Shown: positions 12,114 to 24,548, counted from the first letter of the stretch. The stretch is 64,000 bases of DNA from Ophthalmolycus amberensis (GCA_024529925.1 JAFEUB010001048.1:448001-512000); one strand, 5' to 3'. Notes: generated from the letters alone by a model not told the origin. A program made the numbers and translations.

Positions 12114-14128
12114 CAGTGGTGGGCCGTCAGGGCCTGCAAGGCCTTCTTTGCTGGCCTTTTCTTAAATACACTATAAAAATATTTTTACCATTATCTTATT
12201 TTCTCATTGCACAGCTACTGTCTTCCTCAGTTGCTCTGCTTCCAGTGCAGCTTGTAGAGGTTTTATCCAATCAGATTTCACCTCTGTGTCTCTAGGTAAG
12301 AACAGAGGCCCGAGGCCTGCAGACTCACAAGTGAATCCCTTTACAGTTTAAGTGAATGGGGACGATATTGTTGATTGTCATAGTCTTCAACCAATCAGAT
12401 CGCGAATCCGCCAGCAAAAAAATAAAAATAAAGATTTCTTTTTTTTTTTTTTGGAAAAATAATTAAAAGTTAGACTTGAAAATAAAAGTATCCCCATGGT
12501 CGAAATTATGAGATAGAAAGTTGAAATTATGAGATAGCATGTTGTCTGTGTACCGACACCGATATCACAACAGGTGGACAGGAGAGGCAACAGCCCGTAA
12601 AGCGGTTTTCCAACAATTGAAAAAGATCGACAAATAATCCCAAAATGTCCACGAAGAGAAAAATTGATGCAAAGGGAAGAAAATGTAATGAAAGATGGGA
12701 ACGCGAATACATGTTTGTGCTTCAAGGAGAAAAACGGGTCTGTCTTCTGTGTTATGAGGCAGTGTCGGTGATGAAGGATACAATTCACGTCAGCATTTTG
12801 ACACCAAACACGGAGCTAAATTTAGCCTCCAAGAAAAACATCAAATTGTCCAAGAATTAAAAAGCAGACTGCAATCACAGCAGAATATATTTACACAGCT
12901 ACAGCCCAGTGCATGCTAAAGGTATGTGAGCAGAGCTCCGACCAGATACAGACTTTTACAAATGTCAGTTTGTGAAGAAACACCATCACAGAACGAGTTC
13001 ATGAACTAGCAGCAATCTAACAACACAGCTAGCTAAGAGACGAGCAGGTACTTGTATTTTTAATTAACTGTTGATGAAAGCACAGACAACACGGATACAG
13101 CGCATCCATGTTTATAAGACCTGACTCTCAGTGAGGAGCTCTTGGATGTAGCTGCCATGCACAGGACGACGACAGGGAGGAACATTAGTGATGCAGAGAG
13201 GTGACACAAATAGCTTTGAACAAAGTTAATGTAATAACTTGTTTGATATTTGTCTTTGTTATTTTCTTTAATAGTTTGATCTTTGATAGAGTAATGTGGG
13301 TTTCTTAACCCTCAATTAAAATGATTTATGTTATAATAACAGAAATGTGTTTAAATATAATTTTTCATTTATATAACTGCATGTACAATATTTGTACACT
13401 TGAATAAACAATAATCAAATGCAGAGAGAGTTATTTAACAATATGTTAGGAGAAGTTAGTTATACAGTCTTACATTTACAACCGGCCCTTTGAGGGCGAC
13501 CATGATGCTGATGTGGCCCAGAGTGAAAATGAGTTTGACACCTCTGGTGTAGATTATAATTATTTTTACCTAGCTTTGTTTTTTTAACACTCAATGGTTG
13601 ACGGAGGAGAAACGGATTTGTGAGTTGGGATTTAACCGTGGGATTAAACTCTTTGTCAACAAAGAAAGGAGGATGGAGTTTAAGTGAACAGCATTTGGTA
13701 AGTCAACTGCGTTTGTTTTTTTACATCTAATATCTGAATGGCCCTTGAGTGTGTAGCAGAATGTGTGATGCTGCTGTTGTTTTCCTGTTAAGCTAGTTAG
13801 CGTAGCCTCCCAGAACACTTGCGGAGCCTCAGCTGTTTTTTGTTCCGGTTCAGAGGTCACATAGACCGTTGTCTCCTACATGAGCGCAGAAAACATTATA
13901 TTTCCCACAATTTAAGCTTCTGCATTTTCCAAATGCACTAGTATTATTCAAACGTATTGTTCGGTTTGTAAGCCTCGCACCGAACGGTTTAATACGAATA
14001 CGTATATTGTTACAGCCCTAGAAACGAATAATAACCGCAGCTGTGGCACCATCATGAGGTTATAAGGTGGTATTTCAGCTGCAGGACAGCAGTGAAGGCC
14101 CAGGTATAAAATGCACAGCCCACCACTG
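12114..14128 (+). mobile_element. hAT-type element with 8-bp target duplication, hosting a second hAT remnant
   Basis: The ends CAGTGGTGGGCCGTCA and TGCACAGCCCACCACTG are inverted hAT-type termini. They are flanked by the perfect 8-bp duplication TTTAAAAG (12106-12113 and 14129-14136). An inverted relative without the central insert lies at 50757-51707 (951 bp). The difference of about 1.06 kb is close to the size of the nested hAT gene remnant at 12645-13553. A fragment of yet another element, with TACGTATATTGTTACAGCCC, lies near 13945-14020. Confidence 0.85.
12645..13553 (+). pseudogene. Decayed hAT (BED-finger) transposase gene with right terminus
   Basis: An ATG at 12645 starts MSTKRKIDAKGRKCNERWER and continues to VCLLCYEAVSVMKD, the N-terminal zinc-finger region of SCAND3/GTF2IRD2-like hAT transposases. 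The frame then shifts near 12780-12800, and the continuation TKHGAKFSLQEKHQIVQE can be read in another frame. A later scrap, VDESTDNTDTA near 13070-13105, matches the catalytic aspartate region, followed by LTLSEELLDVAAMH. The segment ends in AATGAGTTTGACACCTCTG (13535-13553), a hAT right terminus. The left terminus is not seen. It is clearly inactive. Confidence 0.7.
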
Positions 14129-14136
14129 TTTAAAAG

Positions 14137-15235
14137 ACATTTGATAGCAATGTACTCATGTTTTGAACATGTATTTTCATTTGGTTTTAATTCAAGCCAT
14201 CATTGTGTTTCATTCAGATTCTGTTCATGTTGTGTTTTTAGAAATATAAGACTTTTCACAATAGATTCGTGGACAGCACCATGTGACATGGTTGTGTTAG
14301 GCAGTCATCCTTTAGTGGAAGTAGAGATGAAAAACAGGTGAAAACATTGCTATTGAATTACAGAAACTGTATGTCGTGTATGAGAAATCTTTCTTTCCCC
14401 TCTGTTTTTCTAAGATTACTGAGACCTGCGACGAGGCCAACCAGTGAGACATTCCCATCTGCTCATGATTATGGTGAAATAGCAACAAATTATACGAGAC
14501 GGTTTGGAGTTTGTGTATAATCATAGACTTTTGAGTAGTGTTTTTGGCAGTAAAGCTACTCAACATTTTTAAAGCTATAATATGCTTTTTTCCGGGTGGG
14601 TAAAAAACTACTAAGTTGGTCTTTATTAAAAGTAACAGGAAAAAGTGAGCCACTTTTTGTCTTTTTGAGACTAATGCAATGCAGCTGGGATATGCTTTCA
14701 GTCGGATCTAATGCAAACGGCTGTATGGCATTAATTAACCGTGCCATTACTGCATCATACTCAACCTTTTTGGCCTCGGCGGCCCTGCCATGGTGTATCA
14801 ATATCTATCTCCTCATGCCTCTTGTTTCCTCTCTCGCAAAAGCGAAGTCACGTGGAAAAAATTTACAATATTTGGGAAAGCATGTGCCTCTGCGGCTCAA
14901 AGCAAGAATAATGACAAACATAAATAATGCAACAGCTCAGCGGGGCTGTGCAGATTACAGAGAGAAGAGAACACAATCTGCGCGTTGCTTACAAGTCCGA
15001 CCTGTGTTGATGGGAGGCTTTGCACGCAAGAGACAGAGGACAAGAGGAAAACATGAAATAATAGAGGGGATAACAACATGAGAACAGCAAAAGAGGGGAG
15101 GAAATACAAAGTGAGAGATGGCTGTCTGAGCCGATGATCATAACAGTTTGTGTGTTGACTGTCATTGCTATAATTGCGAGGACCAAACCTGAGATTACAC
15201 TAATCATCAAAAGTGAGGGCTTTTTTTTTTTTTTT
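14137..15235. other. No gene recognised
   Basis: A + strand frame of 161 codons (14596-15081) opens here, but it has no recognisable motif, no splice context and low-complexity codon use. I treat it as chance. No RNA gene is visible. Confidence 0.45.
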
Positions 15236-15510
15236 TAAGGTTGGAGTTACGACAAAGGAACTTTTAAAATGTGTGATTTTGGCAGTCTCTGTGGACAAAA
15301 GCAGTAGTGTTGATGTGCACCAGAGTCCCTTTAGAAAACCTCTCATTTTACTGCAGCAGGGGTTTGACAGTCTGCTACGCTCCGCTCACTCCTGGTTTTG
15401 GTTTTCTCGGACTGGGCTGGACTCTTTTCTGGAGGCCTTGCTGGAGTCGGAGCTGAATGAGTTTCTGGTGAACCTGCCTGATTTCATCTGATTTTCCGTG
15501 GTATGACAAG
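15236..15510 (+). repeat. Dispersed repeat, copy 2 of the pair with 11000-11400
   Basis: It carries the same word order as copy 1, without the extra middle segment, and ends in GATTTCATCTGATTTTCCG. A T-rich run precedes it at 15220-15237. Confidence 0.6.
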
Positions 15511-16671
15511 TGACATATCCGGCTCTGGCTGATGTCATTTTCAGTCGCTACAATGCTAGCATGCTAGGAGCAGATACGTTAAAGCTGCACTAATCAATAT
15601 TTTCATATGACGTTTTTTTTTGCAATTTTAAAAACACAATTTCTGAAAGTTGGGCCCTCATTCTCGAAACCAAAATACAAAATATCTTACGTCGCTTGCC
15701 AAAAGCAAGTTAGACAAAGTTAGCGGCTAGCTAGCTGTAGCAGCTGAAAACAAAAAGGAGAGTAAATATTGTACTCACAATCATTAGGTTGCTCTTGAAA
15801 AACAATGAACGTAAATGGATGCTAATATTGCTCCATGTCTGGTAGATGTATAAATAATCAACTGTTTGCTAACATGTTAGCCGTCAAGGAGCAAACATCT
15901 ATTTAAAGTGAGAAGTGTTACAATGTTGACATAAATAAATGTATCTATCTCCGAATGAGGTAACATAATGGTGATTGAGTCTATGGCTTACTGATGAAAT
16001 CCCTTTGCATTTGCATTAGCTACTACGAACTGAGTGTCTGCCTGTCTGGCAAGTGTAGAAATATGCTAACAGTATTTACAGGCATTAAACGTATACGTAT
16101 TATGTGTGTGTACTCATTTGCAATAGTGTTGCGTGTGTCATAGAGCAAAGGTTTGAATCTCCGGGTGAGGCACTCCCGTACAAAGAAGACGCTCTGACAC
16201 AGGTGGTTTAGCTTAAACTCGTAACTGTGTTGTGAAGCGGGCTAGTCCGTGAGATATTGTGTAGCAACCTGCAGGAACAGCACCTTCGCTATCCCTGAGA
16301 ACGACTGGACTCCCACACACAGTGGCCCCAACCCTGGTGTGTGTGTGTGTGTGTGTGAAGATAACGCGTCCCTGAGCAGGACAAGGTCAACACCTCATGA
16401 GAATGAGGGAAAGGATAGAACGGGGCTCACAAAACACTGAGAGGATCCTCGGGGTCCTTCTGAAGGTGTAGTCTTTTGGAGTCAGATTATACGGTGGGCT
16501 TTTTGCCCGAGGGTAAATCCCCAACACAAGTGAGATCCAAGAAACACATCTGCAATTACCTCTTATCGCCAAAGGTGCCGCCAAAGAAAACAAAGCAGAG
16601 ATCTTTTAGATTGTAACTTTAAATCTCTGAAAAAAGCTGACAGCAATTTAGAGGTCCTGAAATCAAGTGCA

Positions 16672-16706
<35 letters not shown>

Positions 16707-18340
16707 CCTCATGTATCCTTTTCTCAGTATGTGAATACTACTTGTGTGTATGTGAGTGTGTGTTTGTCAAACAGACAGCAGTCCACACAAATCCAACCAC
16801 TCTGGCTCCTCAGCTGCTCTGTCACTGTCAGAACTTGTCAGCTACACAGCCGCAGCCTGGCCTGTCTGGTCGCTGACTTTCTGTCTGTTGGGTTGCCAGA
16901 TCCAGGGTGGTCCGTACCACCGCATTCATCCTGCCCTGTCCGCCCCGGTCGTCAGGGAGGATTATACAGATTTAGGAGCACTATACCTAACCCCTCCATC
17001 TATCCTCTCCTTGTTCTCCTCTTCTCACTCCTATCCATTGTCACTTGTGGCAGTCCAGCAAATGCCCTTTCTACTAATATCCGAGCAGCCGGCTGAAGTT
17101 TTCTCTCTGCATGTGATGAATGTAAAACGCACTGTACACATGAGATGCTACTTTCCTCAGCAGACACATAGAAACAGTCCTGGTTGTAATATAAGACTGT
17201 AAAGCCTAAATGTTGTGATACATCTCCACCAAAGGTTTCATAGACTTGTTGTACCCTTTAACTGCTGGCACTGCTTTGTGGTCAGTACAAATTATATAAC
17301 ACAATAAATGCATTCATAAAAAGTGAAATACATTGTGTATTTTATTTTACGCCATTTATGCATTTGATTTGTTTTTATTTGGGCATTCTAAAACTTCCAC
17401 ACAATTAAGGCAATAATTCTTGTATGGGACAAACAAAAACACAAAAATATAAATATATATATATATAAAACAAAGGTTTTGGGTTTTGGGAGCATTTACA
17501 GACTTGTGGCTTGTGTTTCTCTGGCTGAGAAGATACAGGAGGATCTCACGACTGTCATGGCAGACCAGACACAGACAATACTCTAATCTTCCACCAGCCA
17601 GTTAGAGAGCTTTTGGATGAAAGTATACAGCAAGAGAAAACAGTATTCTTGGTATTGAACTGAAGTCAATTAAACAGGATCATAGTGGAGGGTTTTTTGA
17701 GCACTGTTGCTTTATGCAAGTTGTTTCTGGAGTGCAGCAGACAGGAACAGGTCATATGATCAACCTGAGGAGGTATCAGACTGTCAACCTGGTTATTGGC
17801 CAGTTATGTGGAAAAAAGTCAAGTCCAAGTGTAACTACCGCACAGCCACAACTGGTGGAATTTGCTTGTGGTACAGCTCAGCTTCCAGTACATTCAACCC
17901 ACATGGACATATGGCACATCAACAGTAGCATACTGTACATGCTGCACTTACTGTATGCGCAAAAATGTGTTCATTTGAATGAATTCAGTGTCCATGTAGC
18001 TCTGAGTGGGCAGCGACATGTAGTGTATAGCAGGGGGCCTAAATACCATTCTCTGCTGGCAGAGAAGCAAGCAGCCTGAATGCTGTGTTATAATGTGTTA
18101 TATGCTGTCTGTTCATATCGTAATTTATTTCAACATGTGTTATTTATTTATTTAATTTGTAATACATTTTTGGATCACTATTTGGACATTGATCACAGCA
18201 GATACTTTTGACATTGTCAATTGACATAGACATCTTTCAATGGAAAATATGCATGTGTAACTCAGTGTTGAATCGTGTCAGTGTTTAAAAAAAGAAATGT
18301 CTCTCCTATACTTTATATCAAATAAAGAACAAGTCACAGA
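15511..18340. other. No gene recognised; GT microsatellites
   Basis: Short GT tracts lie at 16338-16357 and 16673-16704, with a TA tract near 17453-17466. Several overlapping + strand frames around 16670-17200 are driven by the GT tract and have no domain. I see no exon here that I can support. Confidence 0.5.
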
Positions 18341-18681
18341 CTTAAAGAAACAGTGTGTGGGATTTAGTGGCATCTAGTGGTCAGTGCGCAGACAGCAACC
18401 AATTAAATACACCTCCCTTTCCAAGTGTGTTGGAGAACTACGGTGGCCTTTAAGTACTAGGAAAACTCTCTAGAGCCAGTGTTTAGTTTGTCCGTTTTGG
18501 GTTACTGTAGAAACATGGGGGTGCAACATGGCGGACTCCATGAAGAGGACCTGCTACCTATGTAGATATGAAGGGCTCATTCTAAGCTAACAGAAAATAT
18601 GACGTTTCAGGTTAATATACACTAATGAAAACAAAGTAATGACATTATATTCCATTCCCCTAAATCCTACACATTGTTCCT
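18341..18681 (+). repeat. Short interspersed element of the AACAGTGTGTAG type, copy 2
   Basis: It starts AAAGAAACAGTGTGTGGGAT and ends AATCCTACACATTGTTCCT, an inverted-terminus pair. The interior words GTTACTGTAGAAACATGG and GCAACATGGCGGACTCCATG match the inverted copy at 1573-1918. It is non-coding. This copy shows the two terminal repeats much better than copy 1. Confidence 0.7.
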
Positions 18682-20590
18682 CAGCAGAGTTCATATTGAT
18701 CCAAGCTAATGACATCTTTTCAGCTCTTTGCCTGTAGAAAGATTAACTACAGGTCCAGAGATGTTCACTATGTTCCCTGTTGGTGTCTGTACATCTGACT
18801 CTGGGTTCAGGAATACAGAGGTCATCATCATCCTGGGTATTCTAATAAACCCTAACAAATGTGGTGTAGCAGAAACAGAACGACACTAATAACATGAGAA
18901 AGTTAAATTCAAGTCCTAGTTCAGGGGAAGATGTTGCTTTTTTTATTTCGGAATAAGAAAATATAGCATACAGGCTCATTTACAAACCTGTGATTTATAG
19001 CATTGGGAAACCACAATATTTCCTTTATGGGGAATTCCTTATGCTGTGACATAGCATGCAGTGAAAACTGATGTTGTAAAAACTCAACCGTAAACCTCAA
19101 CAGAGTAAGTTGGATTTGAGCTGTCATCACTTTGCAGGTCGTGATTCTGAAAAAAAAGAAGTAGTGATCTAGAGTTTTGACAGGATAAAGCCGAGTGGTC
19201 CATCTCCCTAAACAGAGCGTGTTGCCACTAAGGTCTGTCCAATTCATCCATAATTCATGGTTAAGCCTTTTCTGGATGGCTGGTGGGCCTTGCACTGTTT
19301 GTGGCTTGCTGTTAGCCAAGATGCATAATTAAAGACAGAGGTCTTCTCTCCATGGCCAAACAGTGTGTACCTTGGTAATTTACATAATCAGTCAGGTGGA
19401 GGTACAAAAGAGAAGGTTCCTATAGCAGCTGGTTATGCATGACTTGGAAGCTACTTTACACCGTTCTTTAGAATGTGGCAGCTTGTGTCAGTACACTCAG
19501 TTATATAAAGTTTCTCAGCTGGCCAGGCATTCATGTTGCTCATCTGGGTGTACTTTCCCGAAGTGAGGCAATGTTTTTCAGTCTGCTCTCCCGAAACGCT
19601 AGGAGCAAATCATTTTGCAATGTCATTTCAAGTGGGGTTGTTTTGCAAGCCCCCATTCCAGAAAATCGAAACAACTCTGTCCTTCGTTTTCCCCGGTTGA
19701 GCCGTGCCAGATGTTGCCCTCACTCTGCATTATCTCCTCGAAAAAAGAAAAAAAGAATAAAATAAATGCTTTCTCTGACCCCTTCTCACCGGAGCAACAG
19801 GCTCTCTGTCTCGTTGCTTAGCCGTGAAACAGGTTTTTCTGATTTTTTGGCCACTTGTGAGAGAAAGGGAGGATGATGATGATGATGTCAGTTGCAAGGG
19901 TTGGATAGCCTCTTCCCCAAGCCCTTGACCCCTTTTATTGATGTACTGGAAACATTCTGTCAAATTCCTCAGTGGAAAGACCAAAGTGGTTTAATGACAG
20001 CTGGATCTCCGTGGTCAACTGACAAACTGGAGCTGAAACATTGTGGAGAGAGATAGATTGCGTAACAAGGAGGAACTAGCTTCAGCAAACAATGGAGGGA
20101 TCCTGCTCCTGGCTGAAAAAAATCATACTTTGTCAACAGAAATGCAGTGTTCCTGCAGTGGCCTCAGAATCAGCCCCCCCTAATGAAAAAAGGGACTTAC
20201 AGCCAGCTGCTTGTTATCCAGGTGTTTGGCAGTCAGAGTGTGTTCTCACCACAAGCTCACTGATTTTTAATGATTCTCAGTTTCCAAGCGACATGCGTTT
20301 TACATCTGGAAAAATATGCCCGCCTCCGTGACTGCTGTGGCGTTAACAGAATCCGCGGCAACCTGCTCTGGCTCCCTCTGCTGGTGGGGTGTGTCTATAG
20401 GGGGAGAAGAAGAGGAGATGGTGTTACTACACGGGAGAGCAACATTGCTGAGGTGCGTTTGTGGTGGGTGTGCAGCATCCGTGTGTGAGGGAGAGGAGGA
20501 GGAGGGCGCAGGGGGGACGACGGGATTCTCCGCCCGGCGGGCCTGCAACCGGTTGCTTTCTCGGGCAGGAAGGGACTGCATCTGTGCCTT
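18682..20590. other. No gene recognised
   Basis: I saw no convincing exon or element in this stretch. The G+C content rises toward 20330-20580, which may be the edge of a CpG-rich segment that was later split by transposons (see 22140-22440). Confidence 0.4.
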
Positions 20591-20592
20591 TA

Positions 20593-22138
20593 CCCAGTGA
20601 GCATTTTTCGGTTGAATAGACGTCTAAAAGACGTCTATGCCCGACGTTGAAAAGACGTTCAGAATTGGTTCAAAAGTGAAAGTTTTTTCGCCGACTATTT
20701 GTAGACGTTGATTCAACGTTGAAGCTTAGACCAGATTTAAACGTGATTTGCAATACGATAATTTTTCGTCCTCTACATTGTGCTAATACTAATATATCAT
20801 GATTTAGAGGCTTACTAAGAAACCACATCAACATTTATCAGTTGAAAGCCAGTATTGGACATCACGTTGATATCTGGTCTAAACGTGAGCGTTGAATCAA
20901 CGTCTACAAATAGTCGGCTAAAAACCTTTCACTTTTCACCGTGGTTTAACCGTGTATTCAACCTCACCGTGTATTCAACGCCGAAATGCTTACAGTGCTT
21001 CTGGGTATATAACACATCAACAGTTTCCACTTACAGGACAAAAGACCAAGTGACACAGCAACAGTTCATTTGTATTTATTAAAGCACAATATAAATATAA
21101 CAATGTTCTTTATATAAAAACATAATCTCCTTTTCCTTCTTTAAATGTCGTTTTCAAAGCCACACAGGAGCCTGTTTCAGGAGATCTGCCATATTTTCAA
21201 GCTGGACATCTGTAAATAAAACAAGTATTAGAAAAACATATTGACTTAGACCAGTTTTGAACCTCTTCACCGGAGACCATAGACGTGTCTTCAACGGAAC
21301 GATGCTGACCTGGATATTACACAATATTGTTTATATATTGCGATAACCCAAACAACAATGTTTTGACCATGATCGTATTAACGTTCGTACAGTACATTAA
21401 CTAACACACATGTCTACTGTTTACTGTCTAGGTTTACTGTTCGCAACATGCTAACGCTACATGCTAACAAGCTAGCAGCCTCGCCCGCATGATGATCATA
21501 ACATGATAGTAATGGTATGGTAATGATATTTCGGTTTGCAATACTGGAATAAAGTAGTTCAAGTACTTACAGAGTACGTCGTTAGCGTGAAGCCTCGTTT
21601 ATTCCATCAGCTCGTTCAATTCCTCATCACTCAGTAAGAGCTAGCTAGCTCAAACCTTGTCGTGTTTCCATCCTCTAACTTAGAACAATGCAGAGTCCGT
21701 GCGCATGCGTATTCCAGCAGTAAACACTGAGTTGTATTTTAGTGAACATATACAGACATAATGTGCTCTGCTCTCATTATGATGTCCTGTGAGCTTCTTG
21801 TGGACAGCACACAGTCTATAGTTCCATATTTACGACGTTTTATATGAGACATTGAATGCGTTGAAATGACGTCTTCGTATAGACCACATATGAACGGACA
21901 GCGTAATATGATTTTGGAGAAATACGTTTAAAGTAACCAAAATCGCGTCTCTTTCAACCTACAACTGAACAAACCATCAATATTTTAAAACAAATTGGTG
22001 TTTTGTGACACGTTGATATTGTAACCGTAATTTAGCCGGTTCAAAAGACGGTTAAAATACGTCTTAGACGTTCAGACCCCATATCAACGCTTTTTCAACC
22101 AGAAATCAACGTTGAAATCCGGGTTAGTGCTCACTGGG
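20593..22138 (+). mobile_element. CCCAGTGAGCA-type inverted-repeat element, copy 1
   Basis: The element begins CCCAGTGAGCA and ends TGCTCACTGGG, a perfect 11-bp terminal inverted repeat. It is bordered on both sides by TA (20591-20592, 22139-22140), consistent with a TA target duplication. Both arms are rich in short GACGT/ACGTC words such as AGACGTCTAAAAGACGTCTA. There is no transposase frame. The - strand carries a consensus splice donor at 21569-21570, an acceptor at 21210-21211 and an AATAAA at 21075-21080. Copies 2 and 3 are about 95 percent alike by eye. I do not know the superfamily; TA duplication alone does not decide it. Confidence 0.85.
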
Positions 22139-22447
22139 TACTATCAGCTCAGGGCTGCGTTCGGGCTGGTGGATTATGGGCGGAGCTGCCACGCCGTGAT
22201 CCCCCGCGCCCTCGTTGGGGGTACAGAGGTCTCTGTGGGGGGAGGATGAGGAAGAGAAGGAGGGATAAGAAAGGGAGGAGACGGAGAATTACGAGAAGGG
22301 TGAGTGTTGGAGGAGGGAGTGGGAGAAGTAAGAGGTGGAGGAGAGGAGGGAGTGACCGGTGAGGTGGTAGTGAGAAGAGAGGAGATGGGAGGGTGAGAGG
22401 GGTGCAGCTGTTGAAAAAGGGGGTTAGCTGGGTTGGGGAGTAGTGGG
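22139..22447. other. GC-rich unique segment between elements
   Basis: This segment is purine-rich on + with many GGAGG words, and the G+C content is clearly higher than in the flanks. It is cut off from similar GC-rich DNA at 20330-20590 by element copy 1, and from 22879-23025 by a small hAT. I found no exon with a recognisable product. Open frames on the - strand are proline/serine-rich by composition only. Confidence 0.4.
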
Positions 22448-22870
22448 CAGGGGCGGACTGGCCATCGGGGATACCGTGTAGGCCGACGGGGTTTGGGCCG
22501 GTCTCTGACATCGCCGGCCCCGACTATATTATATGCTTCACAGAACACGTTCAATTTACTCTAATACCGAAAGTCAATAATCAGTGAAAACTGTATCAAC
22601 AGTATAAACTGACATTATACTACTCCTCACGATCCGAGGACGCCATAGCACTGCTGGACACTACGGTGCTTTTAAAAACTTTTCTCCATAACCGCGGTCT
22701 GCGCCGTGCGGTCGTGCCGGGCGACGGTCGGGGCGGGGCCGGCGGAGGTGCGAATGGCCGCCGTAGACCGGCGAAATACATGCCGTGTATTGAGTGGGCA
22801 GCGCGCCGTGTATTGAGTGGGCCGGTCTGACAGTAACTCCGGGCCACTTTTTTCCCCCAGTCCGCCCCTG
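22448..22870 (+). mobile_element. Small non-autonomous hAT element with 8-bp target duplication
   Basis: The termini CAGGGGCGGACTGG and CCAGTCCGCCCCTG are a perfect 14-bp inverted repeat. They are flanked by the 8-bp duplication GTAGTGGG (22440-22447 and 22871-22878). Length is 423 bp with no coding frame. This is the standard structure of a hAT-derived MITE. Confidence 0.92.
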
Positions 22871-22982
22871 GTAGTGGGTAGTTAGGGATAGGGGCGAAGC
22901 GCAGAAGGTTCAGCGCTTCGTACCGGTGCTGTCTTGCATGCGTTTTAGAGGTTTAATGCCGGAATAGGAGCTCCGTGTTTCA

Positions 22983-23005
22983 CCCCCCCCCCCCCCCCCC
23001 CCCCC
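22983..23005. repeat. Poly(C) tract
   Basis: An uninterrupted run of about 23 C residues, with a G-quadruplex-prone complement. Confidence 0.95.
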
Positions 23006-23027
23006 GTGCTCCCCGATGCCGGTACTA

Positions 23028-24548
23028 CCCAGTGAGCATTTTTCGGTTGAATAGACGTCTAAAAGACGTCTATGCCCGACGTTGAAAAGACGTTCAGAAT
23101 TGGTTCAAAAGTGAAAGTTTTTTCGCCGACTATTTGTAGACGTTGATTCAACGTTGAAGCTTTGACCAGATTTAAACGTGATTTGCAATACGATAATTTT
23201 TCGTCCTCTACATTGTGCTAATACTAATATATCATGATTTAGAGGCTTACTAAGAAACCACATCCACATTTATCAGTTGAAAGCCAGTATTGGACATCAC
23301 GTTGATATCTGGTCTAAACGTGAGCGTTGAATCAACGTCTACAAATAGTCGGCTAAAAACCTTTCACTTTTCACCGTGTATTCAACGCCGAAATGCTTAC
23401 AGTCCTTCTGGGTATATAACACATCAACAGTTTCCACTTACAGGACAAAAGACCAAGTGACACAGCAACAGTTCATTTGTATTTATTGAAGCACAATATA
23501 AATATAACAATGTTCTTTATATAAAAACATAATCTCCTTTTCCTTCTTTAAATGTCGTTTTCAAAGCCACACAGGAGCCTGTTTCAGGAGATCTGCCATA
23601 TTTTCAAGCTGGACATCTGTAAATAAAACAAGTATTAGAAAAACATATTGACTTAGACCAGTTTTGAACCTCTTCACCGGAGACCATAGACGTGTCTTCA
23701 ACGGAACGATGCTGACCTGGATATTACACAATATTGTTTATATATTGCCATAACCCAAACAACAATGTTTTGACCATGATCGTATTAACGTTCGTACAGT
23801 ACATTAACTAACACACATGTCTACTGTTTACTGTCTAGGTTTACTGTTCGCAACATGCTAACGCTACATGCTAACAAGCTAGCAGCCTCGCCCGCATGAT
23901 GAGCATAACATGATAGTAATGGTATGGTAATGTTATTTCGGTTTGCAATACTGGAATAAAGTAGTTCAAGTACTTACAGAGTACGTCGTTAGCGTGAAGC
24001 CTCGTTTATTCCATCAGCTCGTTCAATTCCTCATCACTCAGTAAGAGCTAGCTAGCTCAAACCTTGTCGTGTTTCCAGTCATCTCTAACTCAGAAAAATG
24101 CAGAGTCCGTGCTCATGCGTATTCCAGCAGGAAACACAGAGTTGTATTTTAATGAACACATACAGACATAATGTGCTCTGCTCTCATTATGATGTCCTGT
24201 GAGCTTCTTGTGGACAGCACACAGTCTATAGTTCCATATTTACGACGTTTTATATGAGACATTGAATGCGTTGAAATGACGTCTTCGTGTAGACCACATA
24301 TGAACGGACAGCGTAATATGATTTTGGAGAAATACGTTTAAAGTAACCAAAATCGCGTCTCTTTCAACCTACAACTGAACAAACCATCAATATTTTAAAA
24401 CAAATTGGTGTTTTGTGACACGTTGATATTGTAACCGTAATTTAGCCGGTTCAAAAGACGGTTAAAATACGTCTTAGACGTTCAGACCCCATATCAACGC
24501 TTTTTCAACCAGAAATCAACGTTGAAATCCGGGTTAGTGCTCACTGGG
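23028..24548 (+). mobile_element. CCCAGTGAGCA-type inverted-repeat element, copy 2
   Basis: It has the same ends and TA borders (23026-23027 and 24549-24550) as copy 1 and the same orientation. It lacks a short piece of the ACCGTG...TATTCAAC repeat present in copy 1 near 20940-20975, and otherwise differs by scattered substitutions. Copies 1 and 2 are only about 890 bp apart. Confidence 0.85.

Noticed and set aside
14596..15081. A 161-codon + strand frame
   Set aside because: No recognisable motif, no splice or promoter context, and overlapping - strand frames of similar length. Chance is enough.
16671..17202. Three overlapping + strand frames of up to 148 codons
   Set aside because: They start in a GT microsatellite and overlap in different frames. 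No protein family was recognised.
22149..22554. Two - strand frames of 120-126 codons rich in Pro, Ser and Leu
   Set aside because: Composition follows the purine-rich + strand; the frames run across a hAT insertion boundary, so they cannot be one old gene.
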